From: an uncultured Acidimicrobiaceae bacterium
GTDB taxonomy: Bacteria > Actinomycetota > Acidimicrobiia > Spongiisociales > UBA5794
DNA: 64,000 nucleotides
Direction: 5' to 3'
Assembly: GCA_947259365.1 (NCBI GenBank)
Contig: CAMYMC010000036.1
Location: forward strand, 67,678 to 131,677
The translations under genes and the position numbers were made by a program. Below, one piece after another: positions 1-8,653 of this stretch. Numbering within the stretch: position 1 is the first letter of the stretch; each line of letters starts with the position of its first letter. The notes under the pieces are model-generated. The model did not search any database and was not told where the DNA came from. It was given only the letters and a program-made list of their open reading frames with translations.

Positions 1-507
1 ATCCTCCATCGCCGCCACCGGCGAATCGCTCGTGCTCGCACTGACGATGAACCCTTCGGGGGGACGGACGACGGCGTCGCGGTGGCTCATCCACACGACC
101 TGCTCCGCGGGCTGGTCGGTGAAGAGCGCGCCACCGGCGACGGTCAGCTGGGCTCGCCCGTATTCCGCGACGTCGTTGCGCGCCACCTCGCCGCCGAGGA
201 TGTGAGCGATGGCCTGGTGGCCGTAGCAGATGCCGAGGATCGGAATGCCGAGCTCGAGGATCCCCGGATCGAGCTCGTAGGCATCCTCGGCGTAGACGGA
301 GGCGGGACCCCCGGAGAGAATGATCCCCACCGGGTCCCTCGCCCGGATCTCGTCGGCCGATGTCTCCCGGGAAACGATCTCCGAATACACGTGCGCTTCG
401 CGCACCCGCCGTGCGATGAGCTGGGCGTACTGGGCTCCGAGGTCGACGACGAGGACGACGTCGAAATCACCCTGCGACGCCCGGCCCGACGGCGAGGGAT
501 CCGCCAT
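1..507 (-). CDS. guaA: GMP synthase (glutamine-hydrolysing), N-terminal part
   Basis: Partial gene running off the left edge of the window; 169 codons are present. GuaA makes GMP from XMP, ATP and glutamine in the cytoplasm. The visible part is the class I glutamine amidotransferase domain: [18 protein letters not shown] at the start, an oxyanion-loop SGGPASVY, and the nucleophile elbow GICYGHQ with the catalytic Cys. The ATP pyrophosphatase half lies outside the window. The ATG overlaps the guaB3 stop codon by one base (TGATG), so translation of the two genes is probably coupled. The pairing fits purine nucleotide synthesis. Confidence 0.95.
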   Translation of the reverse strand, partial: MADPSPSGRASQGDFDVVLVVDLGAQYAQLIARRVREAHVYSEIVSRETSADEIRARDPVGIILSGGPASVYAEDAYELDPGILELGIPILGICYGHQAIAHILGGEVARNDVAEYGRAQLTVAGGALFTDQPAEQVVWMSHRDAVVRPPEGFIVSASTSDSPVAAMED

Positions 508-1664
508 CACCCCATACCGACGCCTTGGGACCGCTGCAGCCGCTTCCCCTCGGTCTGGAGGGCGGGGGCCACCATGACCTCGGCCTTCTGGAACTCCTTG
601 ACGTTGGCGTAGCCGGTCGTGGCCATCGAGACCCGGAGTGCCCCGAACAGGTTGCGCCGTCCGTCGTTCTCGTGGGCCGGCCCGACGAGGATCTCCTCGA
701 GCGTCCCCAGCCGCCCCGTGCTCACCCTGGCGCCGCGCGGCAAGGTCGGATGAAACGTTGCCATTCCCCAGTGGTGACCCTGGGCGGGAGCTTCCTCGGC
801 GGCGGTGATCGGCGACCCGAGCATGACCGCGTCGGCGCCGCAGGCGATGGCCTTCGCAATGTCACCACCGGTGCGCATGCCACCGTCGGCGATGATGTGC
901 ACGTAGCGCCCGGTCTCCTCGAGGTATGCCGTGCGGGCGCCGGCGGCATCTGCGATCGCAGTGGCCTGGGGCACACCGATCCCGAGCACCCCCCGCGACG
1001 TGCATGCCGCGCCCGGGCCGACACCGACGAGGACGCCCACGGCCCCGGTTCGCATGAGGTGGAGCGCACCGGGGTACGACGCCACACCGCCGACGATGAT
1101 GGGAACCTCGGACGCCCGGATGAACGCGAAGAGATCGAGCGGCTCGGTCCGCGTCGAGACGTGCTCGGCGGAGACGACGGTGCCCTGGACGACGAGGATG
1201 TCGAGCCCGGCCTCGACGGCCGCGGCGTGGTACCGCTCGACGCGCTGGGGCGTGAGCGACCCGGCCGCGATGACACCCCCGGCCTTGATCTCCTCGACGC
1301 GGCGCCCCACCAGCTCGGGCTTGATCGGCTCCTCGTACACCTTCTGGATCGTTCTCGTCGCCTCCGAGGGGGCGGCGGCGGCGATCTCGGCGTACACCGG
1401 GAGCGGATCCGCGTACCGGGTCCACAACCCCTCGAGGTTGAGCACGGCGAGGCCTCCGAGCCTCCCGATCTCGATGGCGGTGCTCGGGCTCACCGCCGAA
1501 TCCATCGCGGAGGCCATCATCGGGAGAGCGAAGGTGAACGCGTCGATCTCCCAGCTCAAATCGATGTCGTCGGGGTCCCTCGTCCGCCGTGATGGGACGA
1601 TCGCAATGTCGTCGAACCCCCAAGCGCGGCGTCCTGATTTGGCGATGCCGATGTCGATCTCCAC
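507..1664 (-). CDS. guaB3: GuaB3 family IMP dehydrogenase-related protein
   Basis: 385-aa TIM-barrel protein of the IMPDH/GMP reductase family, matching the actinobacterial GuaB3 paralogue: near the N-terminus [17 protein letters not shown], then [13 protein letters not shown], a Cys-containing catalytic loop ([20 protein letters not shown]) and the phosphate-binding region [19 protein letters not shown]. The CBS pair of true IMP dehydrogenase is absent, as is normal for GuaB3. The GTG start at 1664 is chosen over longer options because a GGGGAGGGG ribosome site sits just upstream and the protein then begins VEIDIG, like its relatives. It is followed directly by guaA. Its precise activity in this lineage is not shown by sequence. 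Confidence 0.9.
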   Translation of the reverse strand: MEIDIGIAKSGRRAWGFDDIAIVPSRRTRDPDDIDLSWEIDAFTFALPMMASAMDSAVSPSTAIEIGRLGGLAVLNLEGLWTRYADPLPVYAEIAAAAPSEATRTIQKVYEEPIKPELVGRRVEEIKAGGVIAAGSLTPQRVERYHAAAVEAGLDILVVQGTVVSAEHVSTRTEPLDLFAFIRASEVPIIVGGVASYPGALHLMRTGAVGVLVGVGPGAACTSRGVLGIGVPQATAIADAAGARTAYLEETGRYVHIIADGGMRTGGDIAKAIACGADAVMLGSPITAAEEAPAQGHHWGMATFHPTLPRGARVSTGRLGTLEEILVGPAHENDGRRNLFGALRVSMATTGYANVKEFQKAEVMVAPALQTEGKRLQRSQGVGMG

Positions 1665-1819
1665 GAGCGAACGCCCCTCCCCTGCGGTACCGCGCGCAGC
1701 GTACCAGAGCCCCACAGACACCCAGGACCCGACCCGGAGCCGCCGACCGCGCCGATCAAGGTCCGCCCGGCGGCGGCCGATACCGGTCTCGAGGGGGCGA
1801 AACCGATCGCGGGGCCGCT

Positions 1820-3250
1820 ATGGGTGTGTACAGCAGGCTGAGAGTCCCGGTGCTCGCCGGGACTCTCGTCGTGTGCCTCGTCGCCGCCACCGTCGGAATC
1901 CTCTTCACTCTCGGCAGGAGCTCGCACTCCAGTGCGGAGATGCGCGAGGAGGCCGAAGAGGCGCTGCTCGTCCTCGAGATGGAACGCGCCATCGAAGCCA
2001 TCGCCGCCCACACCGCAGAGCTCGTCGCCCCCTTCGCCGATCATTCCGGCGAGGACGGCTCATCCGGCGGGAGCGACACCGGCTCCGAGGGCCCGCTCGA
2101 CGCGACCATGGAAGGCACCGATCACCCCGACCTCGGCGATCACCCGGAGGTCATGACGGCACTCGGGGCCTTCCGCGCCGCCGCGGTCGAGCTCATCCCC
2201 TTGCTGCCGTCGGCCGGCCGGCCGATGATGGGGACGCTGCTCGACACCCTCCGCGACTACGAGCTCTCCATCGAGGAGCTCCACGCTGTTGAAGGCGAGG
2301 GCGGCAACACCATGGCCACCTACCACGCGACCACCCAAGTACACGAGACCCAGCTTCGGGCCGTCCTCACCGACCTCCAGTCCGCGGAGGCGGAGGAGAT
2401 CAAGGAAGCCATCATCGGCTCGATCGCGGCCGAGCGCTGGCTGTGGTGGCTGGTGCCGGCCCTCTCGCTTCTCGGGATGCTCATCGCCGGGTACCTCATG
2501 TGGCTCCATGCGGAGCGGCACCGCCAGGACGTCAGGACCCTGCAGCGGATCGGCCGCGACAAGGACCGGTTCATCACCAGCGTCAGCCACGAGCTGCGGA
2601 CTCCACTCACGTCCGTGCTCGGGTTCATCGAGCTGCTCGAGGGTGACGGTGACGCGATCGACGCCAGGCAACGCCGCGAGCTGCTCGGCCTCGCCGCCCG
2701 GGAGGCACAGGATCTCACCCACCTCATCGAGGATCTGCTCGTCATCGGGCGCAGCGACAGCGGGACGGTCTTCGTCGCCGACGTCGAGGTCGATCTCCGC
2801 GCCCAGGTGGAGCAGGTCCTCGAAGCCATCGAGGCGCCCCCGGCGGTCCACCTCGAGGTGGACGGCCGGGATGTCAAGGGCAGGGGTGACCCGGCTCGGG
2901 TTCGCCAGATCGTGCGCAATCTGCTCTCGAACGCGTTCCGCTATGGCGGGGATCACGTCCGGGTGGTCACTCGGGCAGGGGCGACGGCGTCGCTGAGCGT
3001 CATCGACGACGGACCCGGCATCCCGGAGGCCGAACGGGAGCGCGTCTTCGAGCCCTACGAGCGGGCACACAGCTCCGCGACCCAGCCGGCGTCGGTGGGG
3101 CTCGGCCTCGCGGTGTCTCGAAGACTCGCCCGGGCGATGCGCGGCGACCTCGTCTACTCGTATCGCGGCTCGACCAGCGTGTTCGAGCTCACGCTGCCGC
3201 TCGCCGACCCGGCCCCCGTCACGAGAGCGTCGCGCCGCGCCGCCGTCTGA
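1820..3250 (+). CDS. Membrane sensor histidine kinase, orphan
   Basis: 476-aa transmembrane histidine kinase. Membrane helix 1 covers about residues 9-31. A helical extracytoplasmic sensor of about 170 residues follows, with an acidic, Gly/Ser-rich stretch around 75-110, then membrane helix 2 at about 207-229. There is no obvious HAMP or PAS domain: the second helix runs almost straight into the HisKA box SVSHELRTPLTSVLGF with phosphoacceptor His257. The ATPase domain has the N box (NLLSNAFRYGG, Asn371), the G1 box DDGPGIP and the G2 box GLGLAVSRRLA. No response regulator lies next to it in the window, so its partner is unknown. The ATG at 1820 places the first membrane helix correctly. Confidence 0.88.
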   Translation: MGVYSRLRVPVLAGTLVVCLVAATVGILFTLGRSSHSSAEMREEAEEALLVLEMERAIEAIAAHTAELVAPFADHSGEDGSSGGSDTGSEGPLDATMEGTDHPDLGDHPEVMTALGAFRAAAVELIPLLPSAGRPMMGTLLDTLRDYELSIEELHAVEGEGGNTMATYHATTQVHETQLRAVLTDLQSAEAEEIKEAIIGSIAAERWLWWLVPALSLLGMLIAGYLMWLHAERHRQDVRTLQRIGRDKDRFITSVSHELRTPLTSVLGFIELLEGDGDAIDARQRRELLGLAAREAQDLTHLIEDLLVIGRSDSGTVFVADVEVDLRAQVEQVLEAIEAPPAVHLEVDGRDVKGRGDPARVRQIVRNLLSNAFRYGGDHVRVVTRAGATASLSVIDDGPGIPEAERERVFEPYERAHSSATQPASVGLGLAVSRRLARAMRGDLVYSYRGSTSVFELTLPLADPAPVTRASRRAAV

Positions 3251-3292
3251 GACGTCCGGCACCGGGCTCGCGGCACCGTAACCTCGGCGCCC

Positions 3293-4501
3293 GTGGCCAA
3301 CGTCCTCCTCGTCGTCTCGATCGTCGCTCTCTTCGGCGCGATCACGGCGATGCGCCCGCCGCATACCGAGCGCCATCCGCTGCGCCGGCCACCATGGCTC
3401 GTGGCGATGCTGACCACCGAGCTCATCCCGATCCGGGTGATCGTCTGGGGTGCGTTCGTTCTCGTGGCCGCCTCCGCCGGGGCGCTGGAGCGCAGGGCAG
3501 GACAGGTGGGGCTCTGGCTCACGCTCGTCACGTGGGCCCTGTACGCGGTGCTGCTGGCACGATCGCGGCGGGCCGCGCCCGCAGTGGCATCAGCCCTCGC
3601 CGAGATCGGCCTGGCGCCGCCGCAACGGCGCATCGACGCGATCGCGCTCGTCACCTCGAACCCATACCGCATTCCCAGTGGCGTGGTGCGCATTCCCGAC
3701 CTCGAGTACGCACCCGGGCTCGGCCTCGATCTCTACCGGCACCGGTCCCGCCCCGGAGTCCCGTCGCCGACCCTCGTCCAGATCCACGGTGGCGGATGGC
3801 GTGGCGGCACCCGGAGGCAGCAGGGACGACCGCTCATCCACCGCATGGCATCCGCCGGGTGGATCGTCGCCAGCGTCAGCTACCCCCTCGTCCCCGAGGC
3901 CACCTTCCCCGATCAGCTCGTGGCGCTGAAGAGGGTGCTCGCATGGCTGCGATCCGCCGGCCTGGAGCACGATGTCGATCCCGGCCGCATCTCCGTGACC
4001 GGGGGTTCCGCGGGCGCCCATCTCGCTGCGCTCACGGCGCTCACCGCACAACGGGCCGAATACCAACCCGGGTTCGAGTCGGCGGACACTTCGGTGCAGG
4101 GCGCCGTCACGCTCTACGGCATCTACGACTTCCTCAACCGCAACGGCACGAGGGACCCCTGGCCGGTGATCCCACGCGGCGTCATGAAGGCGTCACCGCG
4201 ATCGGCCGAGGAGCGGTACCGGGCGGCGTCGCCGATCGACCAGGTCCACGAGGACGCCCCGCCGTTCTTCGTCCTCCACGGCACGCACGACTCACTCGTC
4301 TCGATCGAGGAGTCGCGCCAGTTCGTCGACGCCTTGCGGGCGCGGTCCCGCGCCCCGGTCGCATTCGCCCCGATCCCGGCTGCGACCCATGCGTTCGACA
4401 TCGTGCCGTCGTTGCGCACGCAACTGACGGTCACCGGGATCGCCCACTTCCTCGAGGCAATGGCGGGTGATCCCGGCGGGAGAGACCCCGGCCGGGCGTG
4501 A
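3293..4501 (+). CDS. Membrane-anchored alpha/beta-hydrolase (carboxylesterase-like)
   Basis: 402-aa protein with hydrophobic helices in the first 90 residues followed by an esterase/lipase alpha/beta-hydrolase domain. The oxyanion motif HGGGWRGG, the nucleophile elbow GGSAGAH (Ser) and a late GTHDSLVSIEES (likely acid) and ATHAFD (likely His) make up a complete hormone-sensitive-lipase-like triad. The substrate is unknown; relatives act on short acyl or aryl esters. The GTG start has no Shine-Dalgarno sequence but lies 8 nt behind a TAACCT -10 box, suggesting a leaderless transcript. Confidence 0.8.
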   Translation: MANVLLVVSIVALFGAITAMRPPHTERHPLRRPPWLVAMLTTELIPIRVIVWGAFVLVAASAGALERRAGQVGLWLTLVTWALYAVLLARSRRAAPAVASALAEIGLAPPQRRIDAIALVTSNPYRIPSGVVRIPDLEYAPGLGLDLYRHRSRPGVPSPTLVQIHGGGWRGGTRRQQGRPLIHRMASAGWIVASVSYPLVPEATFPDQLVALKRVLAWLRSAGLEHDVDPGRISVTGGSAGAHLAALTALTAQRAEYQPGFESADTSVQGAVTLYGIYDFLNRNGTRDPWPVIPRGVMKASPRSAEERYRAASPIDQVHEDAPPFFVLHGTHDSLVSIEESRQFVDALRARSRAPVAFAPIPAATHAFDIVPSLRTQLTVTGIAHFLEAMAGDPGGRDPGRA

Positions 4502-4579
4502 GATACCCGGTCCGCTCCCCACCACCGGCCAGAGGGTGGGATCCGGCTCGGCGGCAGATGCTCCGAGCGTCGGCGCCGT

Positions 4580-5572
4580 TCAGACGCCGTCGAGGCCGAC
4601 CGCAGCCCGCACCTCCGCCTGGTGGCGCTCGGCGCTGCTGCGGGCGTCGTCCGCGCCCTTCTCGAGGAGCACGGCGACCTCTTTGTCGTCGAGACCGCCG
4701 TAACGGGCCTTGATGGGAGCGGCGAGCTCGATGACGGCCTCAGCGACCGCCTCCTTGAACACGCCGTAGCCGGTCGCCGCATACTCGCCCACGAGCGCAT
4801 CGACGGGGCGACCCGTCGCCGCCGACATGAGCTCGAGGAGGTTGGAGATCCCGGGCTTGGCATCCCAGTCGTGGGCGACCGTCGGCTCGGAGTCGGTGAC
4901 GGCGCCCTTGATCTTCTTGCGGATGTCGTCCGCGGTGTCGAGCATCAAGATGGCGCTGCGCGGGTTCGGGTCCGATTTCGACATCTTCGCCCGCGGATCG
5001 GTGAGCGACATCACCCTCGCCGCCGTCTCCGGGATGAGCGCCTCCGGGAGCGGGAAGACCTCCCCATACCTGTTGTTGAAACGCTCGGCGACATCCCGGG
5101 TCATCTCGAGGTGCTGGCGCTGGTCATCTCCCACCGGCACGAGATCGGCGCGATGAAGCAGGATGTCGGCGGCCATGAGCACCGGGTAGGAATAGAGGCC
5201 GAGGTTGGCTCCTGCGCGCGCCGACTTCTCCTTGAACTGCGTCATCCTGTTGAGGACGCCGGTCGGCGTCATCGTCCCAAGAATCCAGGCGAGTTCGGCG
5301 TGCTGGGGCACCTGGCTCTGCATGTAGACGAGGGACTTGTCGGGGTCGATGCCGACGGCGAGGAGCACCTTGACGGCCTCGATCCGGTTGCGGTGAAGCT
5401 CCGCCGGGTCGACCGGGACGGTGAGGGCATGGAGATCCACGACGCAATAGATCGCCTCGTACTCGTGCTGGAGCTTGACCCAGTTGCGGAACGCCCCCAG
5501 GTACGTTCCGATGTGCATGTTGCCCGTGGGCTGGACACCCGAGAAGACCTTGCGCTTGCCGTTCACCGTCAT
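4580..5572 (-). CDS. trpS: Tryptophanyl-tRNA synthetase
   Basis: 330-aa class I aminoacyl-tRNA synthetase that charges tRNA-Trp. The HIGH signature appears as NMHIGTYLGAF just after SGVQPTG, and the KMSKS loop as AKMSKSDPNP; the length is typical of bacterial TrpS. The 5' region carries a possible 12-codon leader peptide with one Trp codon and a hairpin followed by a broken T run, described separately, so expression may be set by attenuation. The gene is divergent from the unassigned gene at 5771. Confidence 0.96.
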   Translation of the reverse strand: MTVNGKRKVFSGVQPTGNMHIGTYLGAFRNWVKLQHEYEAIYCVVDLHALTVPVDPAELHRNRIEAVKVLLAVGIDPDKSLVYMQSQVPQHAELAWILGTMTPTGVLNRMTQFKEKSARAGANLGLYSYPVLMAADILLHRADLVPVGDDQRQHLEMTRDVAERFNNRYGEVFPLPEALIPETAARVMSLTDPRAKMSKSDPNPRSAILMLDTADDIRKKIKGAVTDSEPTVAHDWDAKPGISNLLELMSAATGRPVDALVGEYAATGYGVFKEAVAEAVIELAAPIKARYGGLDDKEVAVLLEKGADDARSSAERHQAEVRAAVGLDGV

Positions 5573-5587
5573 CTCCGTCTGCCTGCG

Positions 5588-5622
5588 AAACGAGAAACCG
5601 CCGGGGCCCCGGCCTCCGGCGG
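5588..5622 (-). terminator. Candidate attenuator hairpin in the trpS leader
   Basis: Read on the minus strand, CCGCCGG and CCGGCGG form a 7-bp stem around an 11-nt GC-rich loop, followed by TTTCTCGTTT. It sits between the candidate leader peptide stop (5646) and the trpS start (5572), the place expected of an attenuator. The 5' arm can alternatively pair with CTGGCGG at 5661-5667, which contains the leader Trp codon. The T run is interrupted, so strength as a terminator is uncertain. Confidence 0.45.
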
Positions 5623-5645
5623 ATCTTCAGCGCACGGGGAGGCCG

Positions 5646-5684
5646 TCAACCGCTCCGAGCCCGCCAGCGCCGATCGTCGTTCAT
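5646..5684 (-). CDS. Candidate trpS leader peptide (MNDDRRWRARSG)
   Basis: A 12-codon reading frame with one Trp codon (5664-5666), ending 73 nt before the trpS start. Its ATG lies exactly 7 nt behind a TAACCT hexamer (5692-5697), the same spacing as other likely leaderless genes in this window. A terminator-like hairpin follows. One Trp codon is few for Trp attenuation, where two or three are usual, and no -35 box is evident, so this is a weak candidate. Confidence 0.35.
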   Translation of the reverse strand: MNDDRRWRARSG

Positions 5685-5770
5685 CGCCGCCAGGTTACCC
5701 GGCCTCGGGCCGGGACGGGGGTCACCGACGGTCACGAAGGGGCCGCAGGCCTCGACCTACGATGGCCGTG

Positions 5771-6856
5771 ATGAAACCACCGTCACCGAGCGACGCGGGA
5801 GACGACGAGTTCGCCATCGGCGCAGAGTTCGCCGCTGCTGCGGAAGCCGAGCGGCGCCACCGCGCCGTCCACGGGAGCGTGTCGGGCCTTCTCGGGGGTG
5901 CGCGGTACGACTTCTGGCGAGGCGAGCACGACCTCGCCCGCTTCGTGCCGAGCCCCACCGACGCCGTCGTCTCCGGCCTCGTGACCGCGTTCCGCCGGGC
6001 CGGCCACGACGAGCAGGCCGCCATGCGCCGCGACCTCACGCTCGACGACTTCTACACGCTGCTCGCGTTCGCCCGTCGCGGCGCGGTGCTTGCGCTCCGG
6101 CTCGGGAACCCGGCACCCGTTTCCGATGGCGCGGTCGCCATCGCCATGATCGACCCCGAGCGTGTCGACTGGCGGGACATCCCCTCGGCGCTGTGCCTGG
6201 TGTACCACGCCCTCGACCGGTCGACCATCGACACCGCAGACGTTCTGCGCGCCGCGGCGCGCCTCGCCGTCGACGACGTCGCCGACATTCTCGAGGGCTT
6301 CGCGGGTGCGGGCGCTCCCCACGGAGGTCTCGCCGCCTGGGGTTACATGGAGGTCTCCACTCCCGAAGGCATCGGCTTCTTCGAGCGCCACCTCGGCCCC
6401 TACGCCCCTTCGTGCGATCTGGCGGCGGTCGCCATGTCCGCTGCAGGCGTGTTCGACTCGGATACGTACCGGGTGCATTCGATCGCCGCCGGCGCCGCCC
6501 TCGCCCCGGTCTGGTTTCCCCGGACGGCACCAGGACGCCTCGAGCGGTTGCTGGACCGGGCCGGCGGGGTGATCAGCCTCGGGGCGAAGCTCCACCCCGA
6601 TGCCGACCCCACCGCCGCCCACCAGCAGCTCACCGCGTTCCTCGTCGAGACGGCGGGGCGCTCCGACGCCATCCGGCTCACACGCTGGGCCGCACCGACC
6701 GACGAATCCGGCCACGCCGCGGTCGCAGTCGCGTCGGGCCCGCTGGCGTGCGTGACGATCGCCCGGTCGTTCGTCGCCGGCGTCGCGTCGTACGAGACGC
6801 CGGAGTCACTGCGGCGCTTCGCCGCGCCGCTCACCGCGGCGATCGCGACGACGTGA
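5771..6856 (+). CDS. Conserved-looking protein of unknown function, 361 aa
   Basis: I do not recognise this family. The predicted protein is soluble, without signal peptide or membrane helix. An Ala-rich acidic N-terminus (about 1-35) is followed by a folded-looking region with RYDFWRGEHDLARF and a long helical part containing LTLDDFYTLLAFARRGAVLALR. There are no obvious catalytic motifs. Codon use matches its neighbours, so it is a real gene. The ATG at 5771 is preferred over the in-frame ATG at 5762 because the latter overlaps a TACGAT -10 box (5758-5763) that lies 7 nt before 5771. It is monocistronic and divergent from trpS. Confidence 0.7.
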   Translation: MKPPSPSDAGDDEFAIGAEFAAAAEAERRHRAVHGSVSGLLGGARYDFWRGEHDLARFVPSPTDAVVSGLVTAFRRAGHDEQAAMRRDLTLDDFYTLLAFARRGAVLALRLGNPAPVSDGAVAIAMIDPERVDWRDIPSALCLVYHALDRSTIDTADVLRAAARLAVDDVADILEGFAGAGAPHGGLAAWGYMEVSTPEGIGFFERHLGPYAPSCDLAAVAMSAAGVFDSDTYRVHSIAAGAALAPVWFPRTAPGRLERLLDRAGGVISLGAKLHPDADPTAAHQQLTAFLVETAGRSDAIRLTRWAAPTDESGHAAVAVASGPLACVTIARSFVAGVASYETPESLRRFAAPLTAAIATT

Positions 6857-6897
6857 GTCCAGGACCGGAGGTGGCACCACCAGCGCCGGCATCGGCC

Positions 6898-6926
6898 TTG
6901 ACGGCTCCGTCACCGGCGGTGATACT
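6898..6926 (+). promoter_or_regulatory. Promoter of the cimA leader
   Basis: TTGACG (6898-6903), a 17-bp spacer and GATACT (6921-6926) form a near-consensus sigma-70 type promoter. Transcription would start around 6933-6937, at or within a few bases of the ATG of the leader peptide, so that peptide is probably translated from a leaderless message. Confidence 0.7.
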
Positions 6927-6936
6927 CCCCTCCGAC

Positions 6937-6969
6937 ATGAGCCCCCAGACACGCATCATCATTCCGTAG
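6937..6969 (+). CDS. cimA leader peptide MSPQTRIIIP
   Basis: A ten-residue frame containing three consecutive Ile codons (ATC ATC ATT, 6955-6963) shortly before its TAG stop. It is placed between a strong promoter and a terminator hairpin, upstream of citramalate synthase, an enzyme of isoleucine synthesis. This is the arrangement of ribosome-mediated attenuation: scarce Ile-tRNA would stall the ribosome at the Ile run. The stop codon touches the first leader hairpin. No Shine-Dalgarno sequence is present, consistent with the start site lying at the 5' end of the RNA. Confidence 0.75.
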   Translation: MSPQTRIIIP

Positions 6970-6999
6970 GCGCAGACGCCCCACGTTGGCGTGTGCGCC
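6969..6999 (+). promoter_or_regulatory. Leader hairpin 1 of the cimA attenuator
   Basis: GGCGCA/TGCGCC (6969-6974 with 6994-6999) and ACGCC/GGCGT (6976-6980 with 6988-6992) pair around a single G-G mismatch, giving an 11-bp stem that begins in the leader stop codon. It would act as the pause or protector hairpin. Its 3' arm contains GTGCG (6993-6997), able to pair with CGCAC (7013-7017) in the terminator, a short candidate antiterminator. Confidence 0.6.
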
Positions 7000-7005
7000 G
7001 CAACG

Positions 7006-7029
7006 AACCCTCCGCACCCGGAGGGTTTT
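7006..7029 (+). terminator. Attenuator terminator before cimA
   Basis: AACCCTCCG (7006-7014) pairs with CGGAGGGTT (7019-7027) around a CACC loop, giving a 9-bp stem that runs into a TTTT tract. It lies between the Ile leader peptide and the cimA start at 7067, so it should end transcription when Ile-tRNA is plentiful. Confidence 0.7.
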
Positions 7030-7066
7030 CTGTTGGGGCCACCCTCGAGCACCGGAACGGACCGTC

Positions 7067-8653
7067 ATGACGAACACACCCACGGTCGAGATCTACGACA
7101 CGACACTGCGCGACGGAACTCAGCAGGAAGGCATCTCGCTCACGGCACGGGACAAGCTGGCAGTGGCTCGTCTCCTCGACGACCTCGGCGTTGCCTACAT
7201 CGAGGGTGGCTGGCCGGGGGCCAACCCCAAAGACGACGAGTTCTTCGCACGCGCCCGCGACGAGCTGGACCTGAAGACGGCGACGCTCACCGCGTTCGGT
7301 GCCACCCGACGATCCGGCTCCACGGCGGACGACGACCCGCAGATCGCCGCGCTCCTCGCGGCGGACACCCACGTCGTCTGTCTCGTCGGCAAGTCATGGG
7401 ACTACCACGTCGAGCATGCGCTGCGCACCACCCCCGACGAGGCCGTGGCGATGGTGGAGGACTCCATCGACTACCTGCGGCGGATGGGGAGAAGGGTGTT
7501 CTTCGATGCAGAGCACTTCTTCGACGGGTACCGCTCCAACCCCGGTTTCGCGCTCGCCGTCCTGCGGGCAGCCCGTGACGCCGGGGCCGAGCGAATCGTC
7601 CTGTGCGACACCAACGGCGGGTTTCTCTCCCACGAGGTCCGCCGCATCGTCGGGATGGTCGGCGAGGAGCTGGGAGACGCCACGCTCGGCTGCCACTTCC
7701 ACAACGACGCCGGGATGGCAGTCGCGAACTCCATCACCGCCGTCCTGGAGGGTGTCCATCAGATCCAGGGGTGTATCAACGGTTACGGGGAGCGCACCGG
7801 CAACGCCGACCTCTGCTCGCTCATCCCCAACCTGGCACTCAAGATGGGGTACGAAACGGTCCCCGCGGACCGCTTGGAGCGGCTGACCACCGTGTCCCAC
7901 CACGTCGCCGAGATCGTCAACCTCACTCTCGACCCGCATCTCCCCTACGTGGGCACATCCGCGTTCACCCACAAGGCAGGGCTCCACACGTCGGCGCTCG
8001 CCCGTAAGCCGGACGCCTACGAGCACCTCAGCCCGGCCGCCATCGGGAACGAGACCCGGGTCGTCGTCTCGGAACTGGCCGGGAGATCGACGGTACTCGC
8101 CAAGGCCGAGGCCCAGGGCCTCGAGCTGACCGCGGCCGAGGCGCAATCGGTTGTCGATCGCATCAAGGAGCTCGAGCACAAGGGCTATCAGTTCGAGGCC
8201 GCCGACGGCTCGTTCGAGCTGCTGCTGCGGGAAGCGAGGGGATGGACCCAGGACTTCTTCGTGCTCGAGTCGTACCGGGTCTACGTGGAATCCCGCGCCG
8301 GCGGCGTCGTGGCCGAGGCGACGGTCAAGGTCCACGTCGGTGACGAGAGGATCGTGGCGACCCGCGAAGGCGACGGGCCGGTGAGCGCGCTCGACCGGGC
8401 GCTGCGGGCGGCACTGGCGGACGCGTATCCCCGGCTCGACCTGATCCGGCTCACCGACTATCGGGTCCGCGACCTCGACTCGTCGGACGGCACGAGCGCC
8501 AGGGTGCGCGTGCTCTGCGAACACTCGGACGCCGACACGACCTGGGGCACGATCGGCGTGCACGAGAACATCATCGACGCATCGTGGAAGGCCGTCGTCG
8601 ACGGCATCGTCCTCGGGCTCCTCCAGCACTCCGACTCGGAGCCCGCTCTCTAG
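7067..8653 (+). CDS. cimA: (R)-citramalate synthase
   Basis: 528-aa enzyme of the isopropylmalate synthase/homocitrate synthase family. It condenses pyruvate and acetyl-CoA to citramalate, the threonine-independent entry to isoleucine. The N-terminal DRE-TIM barrel shows TTLRDGTQQEG, metal ligands in CHFHNDAGMA and the conserved GYGERTGNADL. A linker follows (THKAGLHTSA) and a C-terminal LeuA-type allosteric domain from about residue 390 onward (YRVYVESRAGG, ALRAALADAYP). The length and the GGWPGANPKD motif match CimA rather than LeuA. The Ile-rich leader peptide and attenuator upstream support a role in isoleucine synthesis. ATG at 7067 is used. Confidence 0.9.
   Translation: MTNTPTVEIYDTTLRDGTQQEGISLTARDKLAVARLLDDLGVAYIEGGWPGANPKDDEFFARARDELDLKTATLTAFGATRRSGSTADDDPQIAALLAADTHVVCLVGKSWDYHVEHALRTTPDEAVAMVEDSIDYLRRMGRRVFFDAEHFFDGYRSNPGFALAVLRAARDAGAERIVLCDTNGGFLSHEVRRIVGMVGEELGDATLGCHFHNDAGMAVANSITAVLEGVHQIQGCINGYGERTGNADLCSLIPNLALKMGYETVPADRLERLTTVSHHVAEIVNLTLDPHLPYVGTSAFTHKAGLHTSALARKPDAYEHLSPAAIGNETRVVVSELAGRSTVLAKAEAQGLELTAAEAQSVVDRIKELEHKGYQFEAADGSFELLLREARGWTQDFFVLESYRVYVESRAGGVVAEATVKVHVGDERIVATREGDGPVSALDRALRAALADAYPRLDLIRLTDYRVRDLDSSDGTSARVRVLCEHSDADTTWGTIGVHENIIDASWKAVVDGIVLGLLQHSDSEPAL

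Noticed and set aside
5573..5770. A tRNA or T-box in the trpS upstream region
   Set aside because: No cloverleaf and no T-box core sequence could be found on either strand.
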